Below are positions 1-7,655 of a stretch of 33,299 nt of DNA, in pieces (position 1 is the stretch's first letter; each line of letters starts with the position of its first letter). The stretch comes from Frankia sp. AiPs1 (lineage in GTDB: Bacteria > Actinomycetota > Actinomycetes > Frankiales > Frankiaceae). The DNA is taken from assembly GCF_023716945.1 (NCBI RefSeq), contig NZ_JAMQQF010000020.1, positions 1-33,299 on the forward strand. Direction: 5' to 3'. The notes beneath the pieces were generated by a model. That model had not been told where the DNA came from and ran no database searches. It saw only the letters and a list, made by a program, of their open reading frames with translations. Position numbers and translations under genes: made by a program.

Positions 1-2
1 GC

Positions 3-18
3 GGGGGCTGGCGCCCCC
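3..18 (-). terminator. Short GC hairpin after the TetR gene
   Basis: GGGGGC and GCCCCC pair around a four-base loop (TGGC), immediately downstream of the TetR stop codon on the minus strand. There is no U-tract, which is common for actinobacterial terminators. The hairpin lies at the window edge, so its full extent cannot be judged. Confidence 0.35.
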
Positions 19-22
19 CGGC

Positions 23-640
23 TCAGCGCAGGACGAGGGCGACGCAGGTGTCGGCGAACGTCTCCGGCGAGTCGCGCCGGGTGTCGAACCACTTGTAGGA
101 CCAGCTCGTCATGCCGATGATCGCGTTGGCCACAAGCCTGGGGTCGCCCGGCCCGATCACCCCGGCCGCCATCGCGGCCTCGACGGCGAGGACGAACTGG
201 CGCAGGTAGAGGTGCTCCTTGCGGCCGACGTCGGCGAGGTCGGCGTGTTCCAGGCCGGCCCGCTGGTCGAAGAACACGGCGAACAGAGCGGGATCACGCG
301 TGACGAGCAGCGCCTGGTGGCGGACGAGCGCGGCGAGCCGGTCGCGCGGGTCGGCGAGGTGGGCCAGCGTCTCGACCTCGGTCAGCGCCACCGAGATGGC
401 GCGCTCGAAGACCAGGCGGAGCAGGTCGCTCTTGCGCTTGACGTAGTAGTAAAGGCTGGCCTTGCGCAGACCCATCGCGGCGGCCACGTCGTCGAGCGAG
501 CCGGCCTCGTACCCGTGCGCCTGGAAGACGTCCGCCGCCACCCGCACGATGTTCTCCAGCCGATCGCGGTACTCCTGGCTGGGTTCGAGGTTGCGGGGGC
601 GGCCACGCTTGCGCGGCGGGTCGGACTGAGTCGTGTTCAT
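23..640 (-). CDS. TetR/AcrR family transcriptional regulator
   Basis: A 205-residue protein of normal TetR length. After a basic N-terminal tail (RKRGRPR), residues about 25-75 form the TetR DNA-binding domain, with the helix-turn-helix around DDVAAAMGLRKASLYYYVKRKSDLL. The C-terminal half is an all-helical ligand and dimerisation domain of the kind seen in regulators of fatty-acid and steroid catabolism (KstR2-like layout). It should act as a homodimeric repressor released by a ligand, probably an acyl-CoA. The ATG start has no evident Shine-Dalgarno sequence. Its nearest metabolic neighbours are the acyl-CoA genes from 1288 onward, and two similar palindromes at 3073 and 8188 are candidate targets. 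That link is inference: no copy of the palindrome is seen in front of this gene itself. Confidence 0.9.
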   Translation of the reverse strand: MNTTQSDPPRKRGRPRNLEPSQEYRDRLENIVRVAADVFQAHGYEAGSLDDVAAAMGLRKASLYYYVKRKSDLLRLVFERAISVALTEVETLAHLADPRDRLAALVRHQALLVTRDPALFAVFFDQRAGLEHADLADVGRKEHLYLRQFVLAVEAAMAAGVIGPGDPRLVANAIIGMTSWSYKWFDTRRDSPETFADTCVALVLR

Positions 641-655
641 CGGGATTGCGGCGTG

Positions 656-683
656 GAGACCCCGCCGTTCACGGCAGGGAGGA
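656..683 (+). ncRNA. Hairpin resembling a TnpB omega-RNA 3' end (upstream copy)
   Basis: The stretch pairs CCCCGCC with GGCAGGG around GTTCAC and ends in GGGAGGA. The same layout recurs at 1173-1202 after the TnpB remnant. Both copies carry a C-A mismatch at the same step of the stem, while the pairs next to the loop differ but still pair (GCC/GGC here, CGCG/CGCG there). That is covariation, and favours a structured RNA or transposon-end hairpin. Hairpins like this follow many IS605/IS607-type TnpB genes, where they form the scaffold end of the guide RNA. A copy in front of tnpB is unexpected; it could be the remnant of a second element. Confidence 0.4.
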
Positions 684-735
684 AACGCCGCCTCATCTTA
701 TTCATCGGTCGATATCCCTTCTGTAGAATGGAGGA

Positions 736-1168
736 ATGTCCCGCTACCGGCTTTGTCCGACCGTCGAACAGGCGGCTGCGCTGGAAGACCATTGCGGGCA
801 TGCGCGGTACGTATGGAACCTCGCCGTGGAACAGCAGTCGTGGTGGAATCCGCGCCGCGGCCCGGCACCCGGCTACCACGAGCAGTCCCGCCAGTTGACC
901 GAAGCGCGCCGGGAGAATCCGTGGCTTGCGGCGGGTTCGCAGACCGTTCAGCAGCAGGCGTTGCGGGATTTCGCGCGAGAACCAAACCGCCCTCCGGTGC
1001 CGGGCCTGCGGGCATCAGGCGAACGCCGACGTGAACGCGGCACGCAACATCGCCCTGGGACATGAGGGGGCAACCACGTGGGTGACTGCGCGGGGAGGCG
1101 ACGCCAACAGGCGGCCCGTGAACCGCGAACCTCAACACTGCGCACCCCCTCTCCTGGCGGACATGTAG
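736..1168 (+). pseudogene. tnpB: TnpB (OrfB, IS605/IS607-type) with internal deletion
   Basis: The start is an ATG with a good ribosome site (GGAGG just upstream). The first 77 or so residues match the N-terminal OrfB helix-turn-helix region (RYRLCPTVEQ, HARYVWNLAVEQ, SQTVQQQALRDF). At about 970-980 the homology jumps, with a frame change, to the C-terminal zinc-ribbon end (ENQTALRCRACGHQANADVN, then AARNIA), ending at the TAG at 1166-1168. The RuvC-I and RuvC-II segments and the first CxxC are gone; usual TnpB length is near 400 residues, so roughly 200 or more codons were lost. The RNA-guided nuclease cannot be active. The last RuvC Asp (in ANADVN) and one CxxC remain. Confidence 0.85.
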
Positions 1169-1172
1169 CTGT

Positions 1173-1202
1173 TGGAATCCCCCGCGTTCACGCGAGGGAG
1201 GA
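1173..1202 (+). ncRNA. Hairpin at the right end of the TnpB remnant (omega-RNA end-like)
   Basis: The hairpin begins five bases after the tnpB stop: CCCCCGCG, loop TTCA, CGCGAGGG, then AGGATG. This matches the stem-loop plus GGGAGGAT signature that typically follows TnpB genes in actinobacteria. In known systems the TnpB mRNA 3' end gives the guide RNA, and bases just past the transposon end act as guide; here those would begin at about 1203. The nuclease is destroyed, so any role would need a TnpB supplied elsewhere in the genome. Confidence 0.45.
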
Positions 1203-1287
1203 TGCCGAGCGTTCCTCCGCTGGGCCGCCGCACGCCCCGAGACGATATCGACCATCCGACCAGCAGGTAGATTGCCGTCGGCGAGGT

Positions 1288-3012
1288 CTAGCTTACGGAC
1301 CGCTCGCGTCCGGACCAGTAAGGGTTACGCAGCTCACGCTTGAGCACCTTCCCCGCGGCGTTGCGGGGCAGCGCCTCGACCAGGTCGATCGAGGTCGGGC
1401 ACTTGTACGCGGCCAGCCGGGCGCGGGCGAAGGACACGACGTCGGCGGCCGTCGGGGTCCGACCAGCCTCGGCGACGACGACGGCCTTCACCGTCTCGCC
1501 CCAGCGCTCGCTCGGCACCCCGATCACCGCGACGTCGGCGATGTCGGGATGGGACATCAGGACGTTCTCGACCTCGGCCGGGTACACGTTCTCCGCCCCA
1601 GTGATGATCATGTCCTTGACCCGGTCGTGGATGAACAGGTAACCGTCGGGGTCGAGGTAGCCGACGTCGCCGGTGCGCAGCCAGCCGTCCTCGAGCAGCG
1701 CCGCGGTCTCCCGCGGGTTGTGCCAGTAGCCGGGGGTGTTCTGCGGCGAGAAGATCCAGACCTCGCCGACCTCCCAGGCCGCGGCGTCGGCCCCGGTGTG
1801 CGGCGGGACGATGCGCACCCGGGCACCGGGCACCGCTCGTCCCGCCGAGCGTAAGCGCCCGGCCGCTCCCGCCGCCCCGCCCGCCTTCGCCGTCCCACCC
1901 GGTCCCGCCGCCTCCGCCGTCCCGGCCGCGTCCGTCCCGGCCGCGTCCGTCCCGGCGGCCTCGAGGGCCCGGCGGTGATCCTCCGGCGTCAGCATGGTGA
2001 CGGTGCCCGCGGTCTCGCTCAGCCCGTAGACCTGCACGAAGTCGCAGCGGAACGTCTCGATCGCCCGGACCAGCACGTCCAGCGAGATCGGCGAGGCCCC
2101 GTAGGCGATCGTGCGCAACGAGGACAGGTCCAGCTCGTCGATGCCCGGCACGCCGAGCATCGTGCGCAACACGGCGGGCACGGCGAACAGGTTCGTCACC
2201 CCGTGCTCGGCCACGGCGCGCAGGATCGCGTCGGGATGGGCCTCGCGCAGCAGCACCGTGTGGCAGCCGGCGTGGAAGCCGCTGAGCGAGTAGCCGCTGC
2301 CGGAGATGTGGAACAGCGGCATGGCGACCAGGTTCACGCTGCCGGGACCGAGGTCGAGCGTCTCCCCGGCCATCCGCAGCAGCGACAGCAGGTTGTGCTC
2401 GGTCAGCATCACGCCCTTCGGCAGGCCGGTGGTGCCCGAGGTGTAAAGCTGGATCCGCACGTCGTCGGGCTTCGCGCACAGCCCCGGGTCGAGCGCGGGC
2501 GCGGCGGCGACCCACTCGTCATAGTCCTGGTGGCGGTTCGGGTCCTGGTGGCGGGCCGAGTCCTGGTGGCGGGCCGAGTCCTGGTGGCGGGCCGAGTCCT
2601 CGCGACGGGTTGGGTCGGCTATCACGATGATCTTCTTGACGCCGGGCAGGTCGGCCTCGACCGCCTCGACGGTCGCCGCGAACGCCGCGCCGACGACGAG
2701 GACGCGGGCCTGCGCGTCGGTGATGATCGCGGCGATCTCGACCGGCGCCAGCCGCCAGCTCACCGCGACGTTCACCGCCCCCAGCTTCGCCCCGCCGAAG
2801 AGCAGCTCGTAGTACTGCGCGGCGTTGGCGTCGAGGTAGGCGACCCGGTCGCCGGCGCCGACCCCCTCGCCGGCCAGCGCCTGCGCCACCTGGTTGGAGC
2901 GGGCGTCGAGTTGGGCGAAGGTGACGGTGCGCCCGTCTGCGGTGAGCGCGGGCTGGGCGCCACGCTCCGTGCCATGGGTTCGGATCAGGTCGGCGATGGA
3001 GCTGATCGGCAT
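1288..3012 (-). CDS. Acyl-CoA synthetase (ANL superfamily, FadD-like)
   Basis: A 574-residue AMP-forming ligase that would activate a carboxylic acid to its CoA thioester through an acyl-adenylate. The phosphate loop YTSGTTGLPKG is at residues 190-200, the A5 motif YGLSETAG near 330, GWLRTGDVGYLDPDGY near 445, and the hinge and C-terminal lysine in PRNAAGK at 555. The ATG at 3012 has a GGATCGAGG ribosome site. Two in-frame repeat tracts are inserted in loops: an 18-base unit coding SARHQD at about residues 139-164, ahead of the phosphate loop, and a 15-base unit coding DAAGT in the large domain near residue 355. Neither touches a core motif, so the enzyme should be active. Substrate is unknown; neighbours suggest a fatty, steroid or terpenoid acid. 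Confidence 0.93.
   Translation of the reverse strand: MPISSIADLIRTHGTERGAQPALTADGRTVTFAQLDARSNQVAQALAGEGVGAGDRVAYLDANAAQYYELLFGGAKLGAVNVAVSWRLAPVEIAAIITDAQARVLVVGAAFAATVEAVEADLPGVKKIIVIADPTRREDSARHQDSARHQDSARHQDPNRHQDYDEWVAAAPALDPGLCAKPDDVRIQLYTSGTTGLPKGVMLTEHNLLSLLRMAGETLDLGPGSVNLVAMPLFHISGSGYSLSGFHAGCHTVLLREAHPDAILRAVAEHGVTNLFAVPAVLRTMLGVPGIDELDLSSLRTIAYGASPISLDVLVRAIETFRCDFVQVYGLSETAGTVTMLTPEDHRRALEAAGTDAAGTDAAGTAEAAGPGGTAKAGGAAGAAGRLRSAGRAVPGARVRIVPPHTGADAAAWEVGEVWIFSPQNTPGYWHNPRETAALLEDGWLRTGDVGYLDPDGYLFIHDRVKDMIITGAENVYPAEVENVLMSHPDIADVAVIGVPSERWGETVKAVVVAEAGRTPTAADVVSFARARLAAYKCPTSIDLVEALPRNAAGKVLKRELRNPYWSGRERSVS
1921..1965. repeat. 15-base tandem repeat, 3 units, in frame
   Basis: The unit CCCGGCCGCGTCCGT occurs twice exactly and once degenerately inside the acyl-CoA ligase gene. 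It encodes repeated DAAGT/AAGTD in a low-complexity Ala-Gly linker. Confidence 0.85.
2524..2613. repeat. 18-base tandem repeat, 5 units, in frame
   Basis: Three perfect copies of GTCCTGGTGGCGGGCCGA (2542-2595) are flanked by a degenerate copy on each side. On the minus strand it codes SARHQD repeats in a loop of the acyl-CoA ligase. Identical neighbouring copies suggest recent slippage or unequal exchange. Confidence 0.95.
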
Positions 3013-3046
3013 GTCATACCTCGATCCTCGCGGCAGCGACCCGCAG

Positions 3047-3076
3047 ACCGTAGGAGCCCCGCCGTATTATTGTCAA
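3047..3076 (-). promoter_or_regulatory. Sigma70-type promoter for the acyl-CoA ligase
   Basis: Read on the minus strand: a perfect -35 TTGACA (3076-3071), an 18-base spacer and -10 TACGGT (3052-3047), which fits TANNNT. Transcription would start near 3040, about 28 bases before the ligase ATG. The operator-like palindrome at 3073-3088 overlaps the -35 box, as expected for repression. Confidence 0.65.
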
Positions 3077-3088
3077 CCCACGAGTCGA
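3073..3088. promoter_or_regulatory. Operator candidate shared with 8188-8205
   Basis: TCAACCCACGAGTCGA matches the minus-strand reading of the site at 8189-8204 (TCGACTCACGAGTCGA) at 14 of 16 positions, and both are followed by an A-rich GAA/AAA run. It lies between the divergent ligase and cupin genes and overlaps the ligase -35. A TetR-type dimer is the likely reader. Confidence 0.6.
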
Positions 3089-3116
3089 AGAAACATGCAT
3101 CCCCTGGGGGTCCCTC

Positions 3117-4190
3117 GTGATCACACTCCTCGAATCCGCGACCTGGCACAACGGCCACGTCGACGGCGTCATCCGGGACATCCGCCGCCCGGTGCCCGAC
3201 GACGGCCTGCTCAGCGGGGCCATCCTGCGAATGGGCGACCCCGACGCGGGCCCCGTCGTCGCCATGTCCATCGAGGGCCGGATCTTCCCTCGCAAGGCCC
3301 CCGTGCACCTGCACAAGAGCGACAGCTTCCGGATGGCACTGGGCGAGCCGATCCGGGTGGGCGGTACCAGCTACGCCCACGGCGAGTTCCGCCTGCAGCG
3401 GGCCGACGCCTTCTACGGACCGGAGTACTGGTCCGACGAGGTCGGCACCAACCAGCTCCTGCTGATGGCCGACCGGCGCGGGCTCAAGCCCTACCTGACC
3501 GACGCGCAGCTCCAACGCCTCGCCGACACCGCCCTCGCCGACGACGTCAGCCTCGAGGGAGTGGCCATGCTCCCCCGCGACGCCGACGTCCCGCACGCCA
3601 TCGCCAACAGCTTCGGCGCCGCCCTGCGCCCGAGCCACTTCGACGCCGGCTTCACCGACACGACGGGATGGTCGACGCTGCGCGACGGCAGCCGGCTGGC
3701 CGCCGTCGCGTTGGGCCACCGCGAGTCCGGGGTGCTCCTGCTGTGCTGGGACCGGCCGCCGGGCGCCGCCGCGCTGCCCGCCTTCCGGCTCGGCGCCGAC
3801 CTGGTGCGACTCGTGGTCGAGGGATCCTGCCGGATCGACGACCCGGACGGGGCCGGCGGCTCGGCGCAGGGGCCTGACGGCTCGACGGACGAGCCCGACG
3901 GCCGGACGAGCCGGTCCGCGAACCGCACGAGCGGGTCCGCTGACCGGACGAGCGGGGTCATCGGCGGGCCGAGCGGGGTCGAGCTCGGCCGGCTCGGCTT
4001 CCGGCTCCAGCAGGAGGGCACCTGGCACGGGGCGTCGCGCTCCGGCCCGGCCGGGTCGAAGGAGCTGTGGATCGTCGCCGACCGGCGGGCATGGCCGCCG
4101 CTCACCACGGCCGGACCGCCCGAGGGGCCGTTGGCAGAGGTGAACGTCAAGGTGGCGGCGCTGACCTCCCAGCTGGCAGCCGCCGCATGA
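3117..4190 (+). CDS. Cupin-like protein, probable bicupin, function unknown
   Basis: A 357-residue protein starting with GTG, divergent from the acyl-CoA ligase. The first half contains a cupin-like stretch around residues 60-100 with HLHKSD, a Gly turn and HGEFRLQ, which could hold a metal. A second beta-rich half (DLVRLVVEGSCRID, then LGRLGFRLQQEGTWHG) resembles a degenerate second cupin. Between them is a low-complexity insert with RTS/GSAD repeats. No signal peptide is visible. The stop overlaps the next start as ATGA (4187-4190), so it is translationally coupled to the 3-hydroxyacyl-CoA dehydrogenase and probably works in the same catabolic route. The reaction is not known; the cupin call rests on pattern reading. 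Confidence 0.6.
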   Translation: MITLLESATWHNGHVDGVIRDIRRPVPDDGLLSGAILRMGDPDAGPVVAMSIEGRIFPRKAPVHLHKSDSFRMALGEPIRVGGTSYAHGEFRLQRADAFYGPEYWSDEVGTNQLLLMADRRGLKPYLTDAQLQRLADTALADDVSLEGVAMLPRDADVPHAIANSFGAALRPSHFDAGFTDTTGWSTLRDGSRLAAVALGHRESGVLLLCWDRPPGAAALPAFRLGADLVRLVVEGSCRIDDPDGAGGSAQGPDGSTDEPDGRTSRSANRTSGSADRTSGVIGGPSGVELGRLGFRLQQEGTWHGASRSGPAGSKELWIVADRRAWPPLTTAGPPEGPLAEVNVKVAALTSQLAAAA

Positions 4191-4963
4191 CCGCCGGCGA
4201 CAACCCGGCCGGCGCCGGGACCTTCGTCGGGGGCACGGTGGGGGTGATCGGCGCGGGGGTGATGGGCGCGGGGATCGCGCAGGCGGTGGCGATGGCCGGC
4301 GGCGCGGTGGTCTGCGTCGACACCAGCGCCGTGGCCCGTGAGCGCGCCCGCCGCCACCTCGTCGAGGGCCGCTTCGGGCTGCGGGCCGCCGTCGAGCGCG
4401 GGAAGCTGGCCGCCGACGACGTCGACCGGGTCGCCGCGAGGATCGCCTGGGAGCCCGAGCTGTCGGCCGTCGCCGGCGCGACAGTGGTCATCGAGGCCGT
4501 GCCGGAGGACCTCGCGCTGAAGGTCCGGGTGTTCCGCGACCTCGACCGGGTCGCCGCCGCCGGCGCGGTCCTCGCCACCAACTCCAGCGGCTTCCCGGTC
4601 GGGGCGCTGGCCGCGGCGACCGACCGGCCCACCCGGGTCCTCGGCTGGCACTGGTCGTCGCCCGCGCAGATCATGCGCTTCGCCGAGATCGTCGTGACCG
4701 AGCACACCGACGCGGACGCCGTCGAGACGGTGACCCGACTCGCCCACGGGCTGGGCAAGAACCCGGTCGTCGTGCGCGACGCCCCGATGTCCTGGGGCTA
4801 CGTCGCCAACCGGGTGTACTGGGCGGCGGTGGCCGAGGCACGCCGGATCGTCGCCGAGGGGGTCAGCACCGAACGCGACGTCGACCAGTTGCTGGTTGAC
4901 TGCTTCCGCTGGCCCGTCGGGCCGTTCACGATGATCCAGGGCGCCACGACAGGCTGGACCTAG
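4187..4963 (+). CDS. 3-hydroxyacyl-CoA dehydrogenase family protein
   Basis: A 258-residue protein. The start chosen is the ATG that overlaps the cupin stop (ATGA). The NAD-binding Rossmann motif GVIGAGVMGAGIAQAV is near residue 17; EAVPEDLALK and ATNSSG follow, and GWHWSSP holds the expected catalytic His. The short C-terminal helical domain (GYVANRVYWAAVAEARRIV, then RWPVGPF) ends soon after GPF, so the protein is slightly shorter than usual family members near 280. It would oxidise a 3-hydroxyacyl-CoA with NAD, the third step of beta-oxidation. It forms an operon with the cupin gene. Confidence 0.88.
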   Translation: MTAGDNPAGAGTFVGGTVGVIGAGVMGAGIAQAVAMAGGAVVCVDTSAVARERARRHLVEGRFGLRAAVERGKLAADDVDRVAARIAWEPELSAVAGATVVIEAVPEDLALKVRVFRDLDRVAAAGAVLATNSSGFPVGALAAATDRPTRVLGWHWSSPAQIMRFAEIVVTEHTDADAVETVTRLAHGLGKNPVVVRDAPMSWGYVANRVYWAAVAEARRIVAEGVSTERDVDQLLVDCFRWPVGPFTMIQGATTGWT

Positions 4964-5096
4964 GTACGGCGCGGCCACACCGAACATCCTGACCATCAGG
5001 GTCGGGGGCGCAGGCAGGAACAATCCCGTACCCCCTGATCACACCTGGATACGAAGAGCGGTCCGCGGCGGCCCCGGCCACAGGGCGATCAGCAGA

Positions 5097-5149
5097 TGCA
5101 GGAGGTTATGTGCGCCTCAGCGGCCCCGCACCGTCACCAACCTCCTGCA
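5097..5149. repeat. 11-base perfect inverted repeat enclosing an SD-like sequence
   Basis: TGCAGGAGGTT (5097-5107) pairs perfectly with AACCTCCTGCA (5139-5149) around a 31-base loop. The left arm carries a strong ribosome-site sequence, AGGAGG, and the right arm reads as an anti-SD. It could be a terminator for the upstream operon or a sequestering hairpin; nothing decides between them. Confidence 0.6.
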
Positions 5150-5304
5150 ATTGCCGACGCAACCAGGACAGCTACCAGCCCCGGCACCTCCCCCACACCA
5201 TCGGTCACGGCGGGCCACGGCGGGACGCGGCGGGACGCGGCCAGTCACGGCAGGACGCCGCCAGTCACGGCGCGCACGGCCGGTCGCGTTGCGCGGGAGG
5301 CATT

Positions 5305-5354
5305 GCGGTGCGATGTGCACGGTCCGCAGGCTCAGACCGCGCAGAACGCACCGC
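5305..5354 (-). repeat. 50-base palindromic dispersed repeat, copy 1
   Basis: The ends GCGGTGCG and CGCACCGC pair; inside, CGGTC and GACCG pair around TGAGCCTGCG when read on the minus strand. The same layout and length recur on the plus strand at 9958-10007. Similarity extends about 10 bases beyond the element on one side. Confidence 0.85.
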
Positions 5355-5480
5355 AGTCGGTCCGGCCCCGGTGTGGAGGCCGCGTGCCCGGCGGCGGGGC
5401 GCGACCTTGGCCGGCGGCGGACCCCGCACAGCCCGACCCTCACCCGGACAACCCACCCGGACTCCCTGCAGGAGCACATG

Positions 5481-6272
5481 ATGCCTGGTCTCACCTTTGA
5501 TCTGTCCGGCCGCACCGCCGTGGTCACCGGCGCCAGCCGAGGCATCGGCGCGGCGTGCGCGCGCGCCCTCGACGCCGCGGGCGCGCGGGTCGCCGTCGTC
5601 GCCCGCAGCGGTGCGGGCCTGGCCGCCGTCGCCGACCAGCTCGCCAACAAGCCGGTCACGATCAGCGCGGACCTAACCGTCGAGGCCGATGTCCGCCGGG
5701 TGGCCGACCAGGCTCTCGCCGAGCTCGGCGACGTCGACATCCTGGTGAACAACGCCGGGCTCGGCTGGCACCAGCCGCCGGAGGCCATCACCGCGAAGCC
5801 GCTGGACCTGCAGCTCGACCTCAACCTGCGCAACGTCATCCTGTTGACCTCGTGGCTCGCGCCGTCGCTGCTACGCCAGCGGGGATGCGTGGTCACGATG
5901 TCGTCGGCGGCGGCCTACGGCGGGGACGTCGAGCAGGCCGTCTACGCGGCGACGAAGGGCGGGCTGAACACCCTGGCCCAGAACCTGGCCACCGCCTGGG
6001 GCGATCGAGGGGTGCGGGTCAACGCCGTCGCGCCCGGGTTCGTCGACACCGACATCTGGCAGCCGCTGGTCACGGCCCTCGGCGAGGAGGGCTACCAGCG
6101 GTTTCGCCGAGCGACGGCGGCCGGCATCCCGCTGCGACGCTGGGCGAGCGCCGACGAGATCGCGACCGTCGTGCTGTTTCTGTGCTCCGACGCGGCGTCC
6201 TACCTCACCGGCCAGACGATCGTCGTCGACGGCGGCGGCGCCCCGCTCCCGAGCCGGCACCTCCCGGCCTGA
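5481..6272 (+). CDS. Short-chain dehydrogenase/reductase (SDR)
   Basis: A 263-residue classical SDR that would interconvert a hydroxyl and a keto group with NAD(P). The Rossmann motif is TGASRGIG near residue 20, NNAG near 90, catalytic Ser in MSSAAAYGG and Tyr-Lys in YAATKGG near 155. The C-terminal PLRRWASADEIATVVLFLCSDAAS stretch followed by GQTIVVDGG is typical. Two ATGs sit in tandem (5478 and 5481); AGGAG at 5470-5474 is better spaced for 5481. Probably part of the acyl-CoA pathway of its neighbours, although about 500 bases separate it from the upstream operon. Confidence 0.92.
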   Translation: MPGLTFDLSGRTAVVTGASRGIGAACARALDAAGARVAVVARSGAGLAAVADQLANKPVTISADLTVEADVRRVADQALAELGDVDILVNNAGLGWHQPPEAITAKPLDLQLDLNLRNVILLTSWLAPSLLRQRGCVVTMSSAAAYGGDVEQAVYAATKGGLNTLAQNLATAWGDRGVRVNAVAPGFVDTDIWQPLVTALGEEGYQRFRRATAAGIPLRRWASADEIATVVLFLCSDAASYLTGQTIVVDGGGAPLPSRHLPA

Positions 6273-6359
6273 CCCGAACCGCCGGGCGGCGGCCCGGCGC
6301 CCGGCCACCCCGCCGCCGCTCGACCACCCCGCCAATCCGCCGCTCGACCACCCCCGCCG

Positions 6360-6475
6360 CTCGGCAGGTTGGCAGGTTGGCCGCTCGGCAGGTTGGCCGC
6401 TCGGCGGGTTGGCCGCTCGGCAGGTCGGCCGGCCGGCAGGTCGGTCGGCAGGTCGGCCGGCCGATTGGCAGGTCA
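6360..6475. repeat. Short tandem repeats between convergent genes
   Basis: Imperfect repeats of GCTCGGCAGGTTGGCC and CGGCAGGTCGGCC fill the gap between the SDR stop and the thiolase stop. Unit length varies. The strand asymmetry (G-rich on the plus strand) and position suggest a slippage-prone spacer; it may also serve as a transcription barrier. Confidence 0.75.
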
Positions 6476-6479
6476 GGGC

Positions 6480-7655
6480 TCAGCCGCTGACCAGGATCGT
6501 CGAGCGGTTCGTGCCGGCCATGCCGCCGGTGATCACGGCGCTGCGGGCGGCGTCGACCTGACGCTCCCCCGCGTCGCCGCGCAACTGCTGCACCGCCTCG
6601 ATCACCGAGCCGAAGCCCTGCGTGGCGCGCCCCTCGCTCAGGTTGCCCCCGTGTGTGCACACCGGTATCCGGCCGAACAGCCGCAGCCGCTGCTCGGCGT
6701 CGGACCACGACTCGCGCAGTAGCGCCGGGCCCTCCCCCGGCTCGGTGTACAGGGCCTCCAGCCACAGCATGGCGAGGATCGTGAACCCGTCGTACGGGTA
6801 GGCGAGGTCGATGTCGGCGGGGGCCAGGTCGGTGCGGGCGAACAGGTTCCCGACGGCGCGGCGGGCGGCGAGCCCGTCCGCCTCGGGCCACAGCAGCCCG
6901 TCGTTGCGCGCCGGCAGCGCGCTGGCGAACGCCTCGACGAGCACGGACGGGTGCGGCAGGTCGCGGGCGCGGCTCTCGGTGGTGACCACGACGGCGAGCG
7001 CGCCGTCGATCGGCGCGTCCATGTCGAGCAGGCACATCGGATCGTCGATCATCGCAGCGGCGAGGTAGTCATCGACGGTCAGCGGGACGCGGAAGACCGC
7101 CCGGGGGTTGCCCGCGGCGTTCGTCCGGTTGTTGACCGAGATCCGGGCGAAGTCCTCCCGGGTGCTGCCGTGCAGCGCCATGTGCTCCCGCATGACCCGC
7201 GCGGCCCACAGCATCGAACCGCCGTGCTCCACCAGCGCATGGTCGAGGCCAGGGTCGAACTCGTGCGCCGGGGCCTGCCGCAGCGGGTCACCGCGGCCGA
7301 CAACCGAGGTGTTCGCCCACCGGTACTTGCCGTGGTAGCACAGCGCGTAGTCGCAGTTGCCGGTCAGCACCGCGTTCGCCGCCGTCGACAGCGCCGTGAC
7401 CGACGGCGGCTGCGCCGTGTCCCACCAGCGGACGTCGGGTAATCCCAGCGCGTCGACGACGTACCCGGGCCACAACGTCGGGGAGTCCGTGCCGTACACG
7501 CCGACGACCCCGTCGATCGCGTCCCGCGCGACCCCGCTGTCGAGGACCGCCGCCCGGGCGGCCCGGGCGACGAGGCTGCCCGGCCCCACGCCGCTGTCAC
7601 GCGCCAGCTCCGACCAGCCGATCCCCACGATCGCGGCCCGCTCCCGCCCGCTCAT
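6480..7655 (-). CDS. Thiolase-like protein (SCP2-thiolase / Ltp2 aldolase type)
   Basis: A 391-residue thiolase-fold protein (N-terminal AAIVGIGWSELARDSG, C-terminal HGGNLSEGRATQGFGSVIEA). I do not see the usual nucleophilic Cys motif in the first half, where AQPPSVTALS stands instead. YPYDGFTI near residue 285 and the HGGNLSEG loop are kept, which is the pattern of lipid-transfer-protein thiolases that act as retro-aldolases on steroid side-chain CoA esters. Such enzymes need a DUF35 partner, and the upstream gene is exactly that, overlapping by four bases (ATGA). It would cleave a C-C bond of an acyl-CoA; substrate unknown. Confidence 0.85.
   Translation of the reverse strand: MSGRERAAIVGIGWSELARDSGVGPGSLVARAARAAVLDSGVARDAIDGVVGVYGTDSPTLWPGYVVDALGLPDVRWWDTAQPPSVTALSTAANAVLTGNCDYALCYHGKYRWANTSVVGRGDPLRQAPAHEFDPGLDHALVEHGGSMLWAARVMREHMALHGSTREDFARISVNNRTNAAGNPRAVFRVPLTVDDYLAAAMIDDPMCLLDMDAPIDGALAVVVTTESRARDLPHPSVLVEAFASALPARNDGLLWPEADGLAARRAVGNLFARTDLAPADIDLAYPYDGFTILAMLWLEALYTEPGEGPALLRESWSDAEQRLRLFGRIPVCTHGGNLSEGRATQGFGSVIEAVQQLRGDAGERQVDAARSAVITGGMAGTNRSTILVSG

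Larger units (their letters stand above)
4964..5480. other. Gene-free region of about 500 bases
   Basis: No convincing gene is seen. It holds an 11-base perfect inverted repeat (5097-5149), a stretch of imperfect GGCGGGACGC/CAGTCACGGC direct repeats (about 5205-5280), and one copy of the 50-base palindromic element (5305-5354). The promoter of the SDR gene must lie at its right end, but I see no clear boxes. Confidence 0.6.

Noticed and set aside
212-898. Long plus-strand reading frame over the TetR gene
   Set aside because: It is the antisense shadow of a clear TetR gene, its composition is that of a GC-rich opposite frame, and it runs through the hairpin region into TnpB in the wrong frame.
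736-1168. Active TnpB or TldR-like repressor
   Set aside because: More than half of the protein including the RuvC-I and II segments is deleted and the frame changes at the junction.
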